The notes beneath the pieces were generated by a model, which was not told the origin of the DNA, made no database searches, and saw nothing but the letters and a program-made list of their open reading frames with translations. Below, one piece after another: positions 43,831 to 53,358 of a DNA stretch of 64,000 nt. Origin of the DNA: Pedobacter sp. PACM 27299 (GTDB lineage Bacteria > Bacteroidota > Bacteroidia > Sphingobacteriales > Sphingobacteriaceae). How positions within the stretch are numbered: the first letter of the stretch is position 1; each line of letters begins with the position of its first letter. Location: NCBI RefSeq assembly GCF_001412655.1, contig NZ_CP012996.1, forward strand, positions 6,076,001-6,140,000, given 5' to 3'. A program made the position numbers and the translations under genes.

Positions 43831-46239
43831 ATGCAAATTAAGAAAATCTTGCTAATGGGCATATTATGCGCTAGCGTATTTTGTGTGCAAGGACAGAAAT
43901 TAAACAAGAGCAGCATCAAAGGACAGGTGTCTGATGATCAAAAAGAGGGAATACCGACCGCCACAGTCCGGTTATTCCCCATCAACAGAACCCAGGCTAC
44001 CGATCAAAAGGGTAAATTCAATCTTACTGATCTAGCCGCCGGAAACTACACGATACAAATCACCGCCATCGGTTTTAAAAAGATAGAGCAAAAAATCAGC
44101 ATCAAAGAAAATCAGGATCTGCTCTTGAATTTCTCTATGAAAGAAGCTCAAAATGATTTAAATGACGTTTCAATTGCTGGAAAAACAGAATCACGCAAGG
44201 CTAAAGAAGCTGGTTTCGCCGTGAATTCTATCGACTTAAAACAATATGCAAATACCACCAACGACCTGAATCAAATCCTGAACCGCTCTGCCGGTGTAAA
44301 GGTGAGAGAACAAGGAGGTTTAGGTTCAGATTTTGAGTTTTCGATCAACGGCTTATCAGGAGGACACATTAAGTTTTTTATTGACGGGATTCCAATGGAA
44401 TCTTATGGAAGCGGGATGACGCTAAATAACTTCCCTGTAAACCTTGCTGAACGTGTAGAGGTCTATAAAGGCGTAGTTCCTGCTTACCTAGGCTCAGATG
44501 CTTTGGGTGGTGCGGTGAATATCATCACCAAAAAGAATAAAGGAAAATCACTTGACCTCAGTTATAGTGCGGGTTCCTTTAATACGCACCGTGCAGGCTT
44601 AACAGGAAGTTTTACCGATGATAAAACTGGGATTACTACTAATGTGAGTTCGTATTACAACTATTCCGACAACAATTATTACATGTATAACAATCCATCA
44701 GCCAATGCGCCGATTGAGTTACCCATTCCTGGAGGCTTTGAGCAGGTGGAGAAACTTCGTCGTTTCCATGATCAGTATGAGTCCTTTATGGGGCAGGTAG
44801 AAGCAGGAATTTCCAATAAAAAATGGGCAGATGTATTTGTAGCCGGGGTAACGTATACTTCTAACTACAAGCAAAGACAAACCGGTGCGACACAGGAAAA
44901 AGTAATTGGTAAGATGACGAATGATGGTCATAACATCATTCCTTCCATTCGTTACCGTAAGGAAAACCTATTGATCAAAGGATTATCAGCAAGTGTATTC
45001 GCCAATTACTCCGCCAATAAAAACATCCTGACCGACACGAGTGGCAATGATTTCCTTTGGGACGGCAGTTCAGTGCCAAGAAGTAAAAATGGCAGTTTCG
45101 GTTCTGAGCTTTCTGGCGAAAAAAAATCTATCTCTCATTTAACTGGTCATAATATCCTGGCACAGCTAAACTTGGGTTATACCATTTCCCAAAACCACAT
45201 GGTTAATTTGAACAACAACTATAACAATTCTTATAGAGAAAGCTATAATGAGATCGACCCTTACAACCATTCTTATGACAGATCTAACAGCCTAAATAAA
45301 AACATTACTGGTATTAGCTACCAGCAGCAGGTATTTAATGGCAGAATGACCAACAATTTATTCGGAAAAATGTACGGTTTGAGTGGCAAAACTTATGATA
45401 AAGATGGCAACGGCACCAGCAATAGCAAGCAGTATTATGGATATGGAGTCGCTTCCAGCTATAGATTCAGCGCTGTGATCGGGATGAAAGCCTCTTTTGA
45501 ACATGCTTACAGACTACCTAGTCTGGTAGAATTATACGGCGACCGGGAAGTTGTGAAAGGGAATCCAAATTTAAAGCCGGAAAGCAGCAACAACTATAAC
45601 GTTGGCGTATTTTTCGACAAAAGAATAGGCAAAGGAAAGATCTGGGCAGAAGCATCTGGGTATTATCGCGATGCCAATGATTACATCACTCCCGGGAAAT
45701 CTGCCGCAAGTAATGACGGCAGTGCTGCACAGTATAGCAATGAGAACGGAATTATTATCAGAGGATTTGAGACTGAAGTTCGCTATGATTACAACAACTT
45801 ATTTTCTGTGCTGGTCAATATGACCTACCAAAGTGCGATCAACAGGCAGCAATTTGCAAAAGGATCTATTCGCGAAAGTGCGAATTACCTCAGCAGAGTT
45901 CCTAATGAACCTTGGTTATATGGGAATGCAGATTTCAGCATCGGAAAAGACAATCTTCTTGGTAAAGACACCAGAGTTCAATTTAACTGGTTTACCCAAT
46001 TCATCAATGATTACTCTATTAACTGGTCTAAATTGGGTAATAAAAACACTAAAGACTATATCCCGCGTCAGTTTATACACAATGCCACTTTGACTTATTC
46101 AATGCATAAAGGCAGATACAATGTATCGCTGGAAAGCAGAAATTTAACCAATGTGATCGCTTATGACAAGTTTAAGCTGCAGAAACCGGGTACTTCATTC
46201 TTCATCAAATTACGTTACGCCATTTCGCAATTCAATTAA
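43831..46239 (+). CDS. TonB-dependent receptor, probable siderophore/iron transporter
   Basis: An 802-residue outer-membrane receptor. The signal peptide ends near VQGQ; a carboxypeptidase-regulatory-like domain follows (about residues 28-110), then the plug (LNQILNRSAGVKVREQGG, FSINGLSGGHIKFFIDGIPMES, NLAERVEVYKGVVPAYLGSDALGGAVNIITKK) and a barrel ending in SFFIKLRYAISQFN. It has no STN domain, although a sigma/anti-sigma pair lies upstream. Flanking DUF4374 genes and a PepSY gene favour iron or metallophore uptake; the ligand is inferred only. Confidence 0.93.
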   Translation: MQIKKILLMGILCASVFCVQGQKLNKSSIKGQVSDDQKEGIPTATVRLFPINRTQATDQKGKFNLTDLAAGNYTIQITAIGFKKIEQKISIKENQDLLLNFSMKEAQNDLNDVSIAGKTESRKAKEAGFAVNSIDLKQYANTTNDLNQILNRSAGVKVREQGGLGSDFEFSINGLSGGHIKFFIDGIPMESYGSGMTLNNFPVNLAERVEVYKGVVPAYLGSDALGGAVNIITKKNKGKSLDLSYSAGSFNTHRAGLTGSFTDDKTGITTNVSSYYNYSDNNYYMYNNPSANAPIELPIPGGFEQVEKLRRFHDQYESFMGQVEAGISNKKWADVFVAGVTYTSNYKQRQTGATQEKVIGKMTNDGHNIIPSIRYRKENLLIKGLSASVFANYSANKNILTDTSGNDFLWDGSSVPRSKNGSFGSELSGEKKSISHLTGHNILAQLNLGYTISQNHMVNLNNNYNNSYRESYNEIDPYNHSYDRSNSLNKNITGISYQQQVFNGRMTNNLFGKMYGLSGKTYDKDGNGTSNSKQYYGYGVASSYRFSAVIGMKASFEHAYRLPSLVELYGDREVVKGNPNLKPESSNNYNVGVFFDKRIGKGKIWAEASGYYRDANDYITPGKSAASNDGSAAQYSNENGIIIRGFETEVRYDYNNLFSVLVNMTYQSAINRQQFAKGSIRESANYLSRVPNEPWLYGNADFSIGKDNLLGKDTRVQFNWFTQFINDYSINWSKLGNKNTKDYIPRQFIHNATLTYSMHKGRYNVSLESRNLTNVIAYDKFKLQKPGTSFFIKLRYAISQFN

Positions 46240-46253
46240 TATAAATATAATCT

Positions 46254-47483
46254 ATGAACATGTTTACTACAATTAAAACAAGACTATTGGTTCTGGCCAC
46301 AGCACTGGTCTTTATCTCTGGCCTTTCTGCCTGCAAAAAAGACAACAAAGGCTCCGGTACAGATGAAAAAGAAAATGGCGAATATGCTGTAATCTATTCT
46401 GTTGGAGATGATAGTTACCTGTTAAACATCAACTCTTTAACAGAAGGAAAAATCAGTCCAAAGGGCAATGGTATTGATGTTTCAAACATATTTACCTGGG
46501 GAGAAAACATCATTCAAAAGGGAAGACATTTCTACTTCCTAAACCCGACAGGAAGATTCAGCAAGCATTTATATCAGGACGGTAAGTTGACAAAAGAAGG
46601 TGAAATTCCTTTTACAGCTTTCCCAAGCCCTTATGTAGGCTGGTCTTTATGGCTGGATAACAATCAGGTGATGTTTGGACCAAGAGGAAGTAACCTTTAT
46701 GCGATTATTAATGTGAGCAACATGACGATCGTGAAAAGTGGTGAATTCGACCTTCCAAGCGTTCCTGCAGGACACAGCAGAAGGGTTTATTCGGCATTTA
46801 CCAGCGGAAATAAGGTAATGATTGGTTATGGACTATACAATGAAGTGACCCAATTGACAAACGATGAGTCTTACCTGGCTTCGATGGATCTTCCATCATT
46901 GAACAACTTTAAAGTAACCAGCAAAGATGGTCGTTCTGCTCCTGCAGGTCCACTAAGAAACGGTTATTTCGGTCAGTTTGTTGACAATGGTAACGATTAC
47001 CTATTGACGCATCCTATGCCAATGCTAGGTGGCAATAAACCGAATATGCCTACTGGTTTCTTCAGAATTAAAGCGGGTACTGATACTTTCGATCCTAACT
47101 ATTTCTTTAATGTTTCTGCCCTTACAAATGGTGATAACCAATTAGGCGTATGTTATGTTGGAAATGGGAAAGCCATTCTTGCCAATGCAAAAGATGCTAA
47201 AAACCGCGTAAAAGTAAAAGACGACTGGTGGTATGCTGACATGTGGGAATACCTTGTAGTAGATGTAAACACACAAAAAGTGATCAAAAGATTAGACTTT
47301 CCGCCGCTATTGAACTCCCGCTCAGCGATTGTTCTGGATGGTAAAGCTTACATCGCTGTAAATGATCCTAAAGCTGATGCAATTTATGTTTATCAATATG
47401 ATCCAATTGCGGATACGCTTAAAAAAGGTTTAAGAATCGACGGTGGATCTGACAATACCCCAATCCTTTACAAATTAAATTAA
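46254..47483 (+). CDS. DUF4374-like lipoprotein (second copy)
   Basis: A 409-residue lipoprotein with lipobox in ISGLSAC and beta-propeller-like repeats (YSVGDDSYLLNINSLTEG, GKAYIAVNDPKADAIYVYQYD). It ends with DTLKKGLRIDGG, sharing this with the gene at 42384. It lies 14 bases after the TonB-receptor gene, so it is in the same transcript. Likely binds or presents the ligand at the outer membrane; this is inference. Confidence 0.85.
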   Translation: MNMFTTIKTRLLVLATALVFISGLSACKKDNKGSGTDEKENGEYAVIYSVGDDSYLLNINSLTEGKISPKGNGIDVSNIFTWGENIIQKGRHFYFLNPTGRFSKHLYQDGKLTKEGEIPFTAFPSPYVGWSLWLDNNQVMFGPRGSNLYAIINVSNMTIVKSGEFDLPSVPAGHSRRVYSAFTSGNKVMIGYGLYNEVTQLTNDESYLASMDLPSLNNFKVTSKDGRSAPAGPLRNGYFGQFVDNGNDYLLTHPMPMLGGNKPNMPTGFFRIKAGTDTFDPNYFFNVSALTNGDNQLGVCYVGNGKAILANAKDAKNRVKVKDDWWYADMWEYLVVDVNTQKVIKRLDFPPLLNSRSAIVLDGKAYIAVNDPKADAIYVYQYDPIADTLKKGLRIDGGSDNTPILYKLN

Positions 47484-47509
47484 TAGCGCTTCTCCGCTAA
47501 TGTTGATAG

Positions 47510-47544
47510 AAAACCCCGGGCTTTTGACGGAGTACCGGGGTTTT
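47510..47544 (+). terminator. Terminator/attenuator between DUF4374 and PepSY genes
   Basis: AAAACCCCGG pairs with CCGGGGTTTT around a 15-base loop, followed by an ATC and no further T-run beyond the TTTT of the stem. It lies in the 88-base gap and may end most transcripts, leaving reduced expression of the PepSY gene. Confidence 0.7.
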
Positions 47545-47571
47545 ATCACCTCCTATTACCTATAAAACTTT

Positions 47572-48714
47572 ATGTTCAACAAAATAAACGCATGGCTACA
47601 CCTTTGGCTGGGACTGGCCTCAGGAATTGTAGTGGTTATCCTCAGCATCACCGGTTGTGTGCTGGTATTTGAGCAGGAAATCAAAAGCCTCAGCCGCCCC
47701 TGGCTGCATGCTGAACAACCTGCAAATGCAAAAGTATTAGCTCCTTCTATATTACACCGCGCCGTGGAGCAGGCATTACCTGGAAAACATATTGAATCCG
47801 TATGGTATCATGGTGCGGGTAGAACTGCACATTTTAACGTTCATGAGTCGGATTCTCTGGTTTATGTGAACCCTTATACTGCTGAAGTAATTGCGATGGT
47901 AGATGATGAAGATTTCTTTCACTTTATGGATGAAGGACACCGACACCTTTGGATGCCACGTGCGATCGGCCGTCAGGTGGTAGGCTGGTCTACCTTTATT
48001 TTCTTCCTGCTCACACTTAGCGGCCTGATTTTATGGTGGCCAAAGAAATGGAATAAAAGAGGTCGCGACCAGAGTTTCAAGGTCAAATGGAAAGCTAAAT
48101 TTAAACGGGTAAACTATGACCTGCATAATGTACTTGGCTTTTATTCTTTATTAATTGCCTTGCTGATGGCGATCACCGGCTTAGTGATGAGCTTCTCCTG
48201 GTTCAGTCAGGGAGTTTACTGGCTAACAGGCGGCGAAAATAAACCCCGACAAAAAAGACAAAAGGTGGAGGTTTCAGGACCATCCGTAAATACTTCCCTC
48301 CAAAATGCTGACATCATCTGGCATAAAGTAGTAAATGACATTGCCAGATATAACAAAGATCAGATCATTATTCATTTCGCCGAAGAGCCTGATGAGGCGA
48401 TTTATGCTTGTACCGACATGACATTGGGTTTTTGGAGAGACCTGAATTTTGATCCTTTAACCTTGGAGCTGCTGCCCAATTCGACCAAGCGACTGGAGGA
48501 CATGAAGTTTCCAGATCAGGTGCGTAAACTCAATTATGCCATTCACGTAGGTGCCATTGGCGGTTTGACCACAAAAATATTGTACTTCCTGGCCAGCTTA
48601 ATTTGTGCCAGTTTACCCATCACTGGCTTTTATATCTGGTGGGGTAAAAAGAAAAAAACTAAAAAGTCTCCAGCTGCAGTAAAACAGCCAAAGCAAGTTC
48701 TAAGCACTCCCTAA
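47572..48714 (+). CDS. PepSY-associated transmembrane protein
   Basis: A 380-residue inner-membrane protein with four helices (about residues 14-32, 140-157, 203-226 and 337-358), the first in the typical NAWLHLWLGLASGIVVVILSITGC start. A PepSY-like periplasmic region follows, with HRHLWMPRAIGRQVVGWSTF and NYDLHNVLGFYS between helices. Such proteins occur with siderophore receptors and are thought to act as iron reductases or in heme/metal handling. Conserved histidines (LHLW, YDLHN) fit heme binding but this is not shown. The next gene begins one base after its stop. Confidence 0.9.
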   Translation: MFNKINAWLHLWLGLASGIVVVILSITGCVLVFEQEIKSLSRPWLHAEQPANAKVLAPSILHRAVEQALPGKHIESVWYHGAGRTAHFNVHESDSLVYVNPYTAEVIAMVDDEDFFHFMDEGHRHLWMPRAIGRQVVGWSTFIFFLLTLSGLILWWPKKWNKRGRDQSFKVKWKAKFKRVNYDLHNVLGFYSLLIALLMAITGLVMSFSWFSQGVYWLTGGENKPRQKRQKVEVSGPSVNTSLQNADIIWHKVVNDIARYNKDQIIIHFAEEPDEAIYACTDMTLGFWRDLNFDPLTLELLPNSTKRLEDMKFPDQVRKLNYAIHVGAIGGLTTKILYFLASLICASLPITGFYIWWGKKKKTKKSPAAVKQPKQVLSTP

Positions 48715-48715
48715 C

Positions 48716-51145
48716 ATGATGAAAACCTATATTCTTGCCCTTCTTTCTACGCTTTCTATCTTCTTTTCCACGACCGTAAAGGCCCAGAAAAATATCTACG
48801 GTAAATTACTGGACGAAAAAGCACAGCACATTCCTTTTGCTTCTGTAACTGTATTACGATCTGCGGATTCTGTAAAGGCATATGCGGTGATGACGGATAC
48901 GGCGGGCAACTTTGTCCTTTCTGGAGTTAAAAATGGTAAATACCTGGTCAAAATCAGCTATATCGGTTATGAGGATTATTATTCTCCGGTGATTGAGCTG
49001 ACTGCTTTAAGAAACTTGCATCATCTGGGCTCGATTCGTTTGAATGCCGACAGCAGGTTGCTAAATACAGTAAACATCAGTGGCCAGCGTCCATTAATTG
49101 AGCAAACGCTCGATAAAACGATCATGAATGTAGAGAAAAGCATCTTCGCAGAAGGCAATACTGCCCTGGAATTGCTGAACAAAGCTCCAGGTGTAACCGT
49201 CTCAGAAAATGGAGAGGTATCGCTGAAAGGAAGGTCAGGAACCACAGTGATGATCAACGGAAAACCAACTTATCTGTCCGGTGATCAGCTGGCGAATTTG
49301 CTGAGAGGAACCAACTCCTCCTCCATCTCCAGAATCGAAATCATGTCTAACCCTACCGCCCAATTTGATGCCTCAGGCAGCGGCGGAATTGTGAATATCA
49401 TCATTAAAAAGAATATGCTGATCGGTTTTAATGGCAATATCTCAGGAAACATTGGTGCCGGTAAAGACATCAGAAACGGGCAAGGCATTGCACTAAGTTA
49501 CAATACGACCCTGCTGAACACCTATGGAAGCTATAATGCCAACAATCAGAATCTGGAAAGTAAGCGCAATGCCGAACGTCTGTTTTATAGCGACAGTAGG
49601 ACTTTATTGCAAAGCATCCAGCAAGAAACAATGGAAAAAGCAAAACTGCGTTCTCATAATTTCCGGTTCGGTATAGACCTGAATCTGAATGAGAAGAATA
49701 CACTGGGATTTTTAGTAAATGGTGCCATCGGGAAGTATCCAACAGAACAGCCAAGTACGAGCATTTTGAGGAATGCCAATGGTGAAACTTCCTGGACTGC
49801 GCTTACACAAACCAATAATAAAGAAAACTGGACAGATCTACTTTACAATGCAAATTATGTACATAAGTTTAATGCTGATGGTCATGAGCTTAAAGCCGAT
49901 GTAGATTATGTTTATCATTTTTCCAAAATGCAGCAGCAACTGGATACGCGTTATGTATTGCCAGCTGGAACTGCTAACAGACTGCCCTCCGGTAGAAGAG
50001 GAAATATCCCTTCCAATGATGATGTATATGCCGCGAAAATAGATTATATCCTGCCTTTGAGTAAAAAATCAAAGCTGGAGGCCGGTTGGAAGGGCAGTTA
50101 TGTCCGCACCGAAAATAACCTGCAATATGATACTTTGCAAAACCAGACTTATTTGCCGGATGCCAGTACCAGCAACCATTTTATTTATAAAGAGAACATC
50201 CAGGCCGCCTATATTAATTTGAATACGGCATGGTCAAAATATCAACTGCAAGCGGGCCTACGTGCCGAATACACGAATACCAAAGGTGAGCAGATCACTT
50301 CTAATATGGTCTTTAAAAAAGATTACCTGGGCCTCTTCCCAAGTTTATTCCTGACCAGAGATATCAATGAAAATCATCAGTTAAAGACTGGATACAGCCG
50401 ACGAATTAAACGTCCGGGATATTGGGACCTAAATCCTTTCCGCGTATACGATGATCCTTTTGCATTTTATGAGGGAAATCCATACTTGAAACCGGCTATA
50501 GTAAATGCGGTGGAACTAGGCTACGGTTTTAAATCGCGGTATTTTGCCACCTTAAGTTATAACCATACCGGGAATGTGATTGCCGAACAGGTAGGCAGAC
50601 TGGATGGTGGGACTGTTACTTTCCAACGTCCGGAAAACATTGGCTCTTTTGACAATTTCGGATTGAGTATGACGACTTCTACCCAGATTTTCAAGTGGTG
50701 GACAGGCAGTCAGTTTTTGAATATATACCACAACAGGTACAAGATCAATAGCAACACCGGAACTACAATAACCAGCGGCAATACAGTAAGTCTGAATTCT
50801 CAAAACACTTTCAATCTGGGTAAAGGCTGGAAAACAGAATTGAGTGCCTTCTATATTTCAGAAGAAGTATCAGGAATCACCACCACCAGACCATACAGCA
50901 TCATTTCTTCGGGTATCCAGAAAGAGGTGCTTAAAGGAAAAGGAAGCTTGAAATTCATGGTGAACGATATTTTTGAAGGCTACAGGATCAAAAGAAAAAT
51001 GGCTTATGAAAATGTATTGTTCTTAAGTCATAATGCCTCCGATAGCAGGTATGGCCTCTTATCTTTTAGCTACCGCTTTGGAGCCAAAGGGACACCATCA
51101 AATGAAAGAAGTACCAGTAGTGAAGATTTAAAAGGAAGGATGTAA
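48716..51145 (+). CDS. Outer-membrane beta-barrel protein, TonB-receptor-like (OMP_b-brl_3 type)
   Basis: An 809-residue protein with signal peptide, a carboxypeptidase-like regulatory domain (KNIYGKLLDEKAQHIPFASVTV, residues about 24-110), a plug-like domain (VNISGQRPLIEQTLDKTIMNVEKS, LELLNKAPGVTVSENGEVSLKGRSGTTVMINGKPTYLS) and a barrel to about 800. This is the outer-membrane beta-barrel family often mis-called TonB receptor. Probably transports or signals for a metal complex in the PepSY cluster. It is coupled to the PepSY gene and followed by a mini Fur-like gene five bases on. Confidence 0.9.
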   Translation: MMKTYILALLSTLSIFFSTTVKAQKNIYGKLLDEKAQHIPFASVTVLRSADSVKAYAVMTDTAGNFVLSGVKNGKYLVKISYIGYEDYYSPVIELTALRNLHHLGSIRLNADSRLLNTVNISGQRPLIEQTLDKTIMNVEKSIFAEGNTALELLNKAPGVTVSENGEVSLKGRSGTTVMINGKPTYLSGDQLANLLRGTNSSSISRIEIMSNPTAQFDASGSGGIVNIIIKKNMLIGFNGNISGNIGAGKDIRNGQGIALSYNTTLLNTYGSYNANNQNLESKRNAERLFYSDSRTLLQSIQQETMEKAKLRSHNFRFGIDLNLNEKNTLGFLVNGAIGKYPTEQPSTSILRNANGETSWTALTQTNNKENWTDLLYNANYVHKFNADGHELKADVDYVYHFSKMQQQLDTRYVLPAGTANRLPSGRRGNIPSNDDVYAAKIDYILPLSKKSKLEAGWKGSYVRTENNLQYDTLQNQTYLPDASTSNHFIYKENIQAAYINLNTAWSKYQLQAGLRAEYTNTKGEQITSNMVFKKDYLGLFPSLFLTRDINENHQLKTGYSRRIKRPGYWDLNPFRVYDDPFAFYEGNPYLKPAIVNAVELGYGFKSRYFATLSYNHTGNVIAEQVGRLDGGTVTFQRPENIGSFDNFGLSMTTSTQIFKWWTGSQFLNIYHNRYKINSNTGTTITSGNTVSLNSQNTFNLGKGWKTELSAFYISEEVSGITTTRPYSIISSGIQKEVLKGKGSLKFMVNDIFEGYRIKRKMAYENVLFLSHNASDSRYGLLSFSYRFGAKGTPSNERSTSSEDLKGRM

Positions 51146-51150
51146 ACGAC

Positions 51151-51378
51151 ATGGAGGCAAAACATGGGATTTCCAGGATTAGCAGGGTTATTCTTCAATA
51201 CATGGAGGAAAATGGGGATGGTTTAGACGCAGAAACACTATGGCTGGAATTGCGAAAACATGGACATCGCATGTGCGTTTGCTCGGTTTATATCAACCTG
51301 AAGAAGCTGGAAAAGATGAAACGATTGCAGAAAACACAAACTGCAGATCGAAAATATGTGTTTGCTTTAAATAAATAA
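51151..51378 (+). CDS. Mini Fur-like winged-helix protein (DNA-binding domain only)
   Basis: A 75-residue protein resembling the N-terminal winged-helix domain of Fur/Zur/PerR: ISRISRVILQYMEENGDGLDAETLWLELRKHG, then a recognition-helix-like CVCSVYINLKKLEKM. The metal-binding and dimerisation domain of Fur (HHHxHxxC region) is absent, as the gene ends there. Its position five bases after the last transporter gene suggests a local, perhaps metal-independent, regulator. Alternative: an unrelated small wHTH protein. Confidence 0.6.
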   Translation: MEAKHGISRISRVILQYMEENGDGLDAETLWLELRKHGHRMCVCSVYINLKKLEKMKRLQKTQTADRKYVFALNK

Positions 51379-51405
51379 CAGCATTTACAGCTGCAACTAA
51401 TAATA

Positions 51406-51443
51406 GATTTGGCTGCCTATACCCCGGTGTTCGCAGCCAAATC
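51406..51443. repeat. Perfect 11-bp inverted repeat
   Basis: GATTTGGCTGC (51406-51416) and GCAGCCAAATC (51433-51443) separated by 16 bases. No T-run follows, so it may be a weak terminator for the iron locus or an operator. It sits in the 237-base gap before the histidine kinase gene, which holds nothing else I recognise. Confidence 0.6.
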
Positions 51444-51615
51444 CACCCCATACATTGGCAATCTATATTTTTGTCAATTCAGAAAGACGTTTTATTTACA
51501 AATAAACCCAATAAAACCGTCAGATTCACAATAACACCTGCTAGATTCAAATCGTGATATAAAAGTAGGGCGACAAAGCCTTTACTTTGATGTAACATAA
51601 ATATCAAATCAGCAG

Positions 51616-53358
51616 ATGCGAAGCCTTATCATTACCATATTTTTCCTTTTCTCTCAAATCTATTGCCATGCGCAAAAGCTGGAGATGAACCTGGATAGCA
51701 TTAGTCCAATCATCCAAAATGATAAGAATGGTGATTCTATCCGCAAGTATTTCTCCAACGCATTTTATAGTCCTGAAGCCACGTTTACAAAGCAGAATAA
51801 CCTATTGATCTCTGCTTTCTTTTCCAATAAACTTGCAGTCAATTACAACCATGCGCCAAAGAAAATACCTCAGCTGACAACCTATTCCAATATTAGCTCG
51901 AGAGTGTATATGCAGGCATTTGATAGCTATTCAGGAAAGTATGCCGTTCCCATATTTGATTCTACCGGAATTATCGTCACTGTTAACGGGATAAATCCCG
52001 AGAATGCACAGCAATATGATTTCCGAGTAATGGAGAATAATAAAAGAGTAGTGCTACCCTGGACAAAGGTGAAATTATTTGTTGATGCCTATTGGATGAC
52101 TAAGATTGCCGATTCCAGTAAAATAGATAAAGTGACCGCCTACCTTGGGCAATTTAAAGCGGATTATGGCAAAGCCCTCACCTTTCAGGTACGTCAAACC
52201 AACCTCCCAGATAGCATCAACACATCTTTATCGGCTTATTGGGTAAAATGGAAACCAAGAGTAGTTGGCGTATTTACCTTTTCCCAGCTCCCCGATTTCC
52301 TCCGCATTTTTAAGAAACAATGGGGAGATCCAAGGGAGAACAAGGACAATGCAGATTGGAGCAAAGATTCGACCCTACTAAAATTGAAAAAGGAATTCCG
52401 TTACAATGAAAATAACCTGATCTTCTATTTAGACGACATCATTAAGTCCAAAAATATCATTGAGTACAATCTGGTAAAAGGAAAGGATAGTACTGGCTGG
52501 ACAGTAAATGACTTTGATTTTAACCTGGTTTGGCTAAAGAACCTTTCGCCAGGTAAATATGACCTCAAAATACGTTATAGTGTCCAGAGAATGAATGTTT
52601 GCAGCTATTCATTTACCATACAAGCAGCCTGGTATCAAACCCTCTGGGCAAAAATAGGCTTGAGTATTCTTGCCATGCTCGCGATTGGGTTTATCCTGCT
52701 CTTGTGGCGCTCAAAAAAGCAGGGAGAAAAATTAAAAGCACAAGAAACCCTGAAACAGATGGTTCAAACGGAACTGAAATCCATCCGTTCACAGTTCAAC
52801 CCTCATTTTGTATTCAATGCGCTCAGCTCCATACAGGGGCTGATTACAAAAAATGATTCTGAAAATGCTTCAAAGTATTTAATTGAATTCAGCAGTCTGA
52901 TGCGTGATTCATTAAAAGCAAGCACCAACGAATTTGTCAGCATTTCCACAGAAATAAAGATCCTGGAGAATTATTTAAACCTGGAAAAGTTACGCTTCGG
53001 CTTCAATTATCAAATAGAAAGTACTGAGCAGATTGATACACATGCAATTGAAATTCCTAGTCTGTTTTTACAGCCATTAGTGGAGAATGCCGTAAAACAT
53101 GGTATTTCTTCATTACAGGAGAAAGGATACCTCAGCGTATCATTTGAAAAAGTTGAGAATGATATGATCGTACTGGTCACCGATAATGGCAAAGGTTTTA
53201 ATGAACAGGAAGAATTTAACGGCTTTGGACTGCAGCTCACCAAAGAAAGAATTAAGCTGCTGAACCAAACCTTAAACGATCAGCATATTGAATTTTCAGT
53301 GAAAAGAATGAATGAAAAAACACAAGTAATGGTACACTTCAAAAATTGGTTAATATGA
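51616..53358 (+). CDS. LytS/YehU-type sensor histidine kinase
   Basis: A 580-residue kinase. A signal-like N terminus is followed by a periplasmic sensor region of about 320 residues that I do not recognise, one membrane helix (about 345-365, IGLSILAMLAIGFILLLW), a short linker, and the His_kinase domain with QFNPHFVFNALSSIQGL carrying the phospho-acceptor histidine, then the ATPase with PLVENAVKHGI and TDNGKGF. Its stop overlaps the start of the LytTR regulator (ATGA), so they are a coupled two-component pair. The signal is unknown. Confidence 0.94.
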   Translation: MRSLIITIFFLFSQIYCHAQKLEMNLDSISPIIQNDKNGDSIRKYFSNAFYSPEATFTKQNNLLISAFFSNKLAVNYNHAPKKIPQLTTYSNISSRVYMQAFDSYSGKYAVPIFDSTGIIVTVNGINPENAQQYDFRVMENNKRVVLPWTKVKLFVDAYWMTKIADSSKIDKVTAYLGQFKADYGKALTFQVRQTNLPDSINTSLSAYWVKWKPRVVGVFTFSQLPDFLRIFKKQWGDPRENKDNADWSKDSTLLKLKKEFRYNENNLIFYLDDIIKSKNIIEYNLVKGKDSTGWTVNDFDFNLVWLKNLSPGKYDLKIRYSVQRMNVCSYSFTIQAAWYQTLWAKIGLSILAMLAIGFILLLWRSKKQGEKLKAQETLKQMVQTELKSIRSQFNPHFVFNALSSIQGLITKNDSENASKYLIEFSSLMRDSLKASTNEFVSISTEIKILENYLNLEKLRFGFNYQIESTEQIDTHAIEIPSLFLQPLVENAVKHGISSLQEKGYLSVSFEKVENDMIVLVTDNGKGFNEQEEFNGFGLQLTKERIKLLNQTLNDQHIEFSVKRMNEKTQVMVHFKNWLI

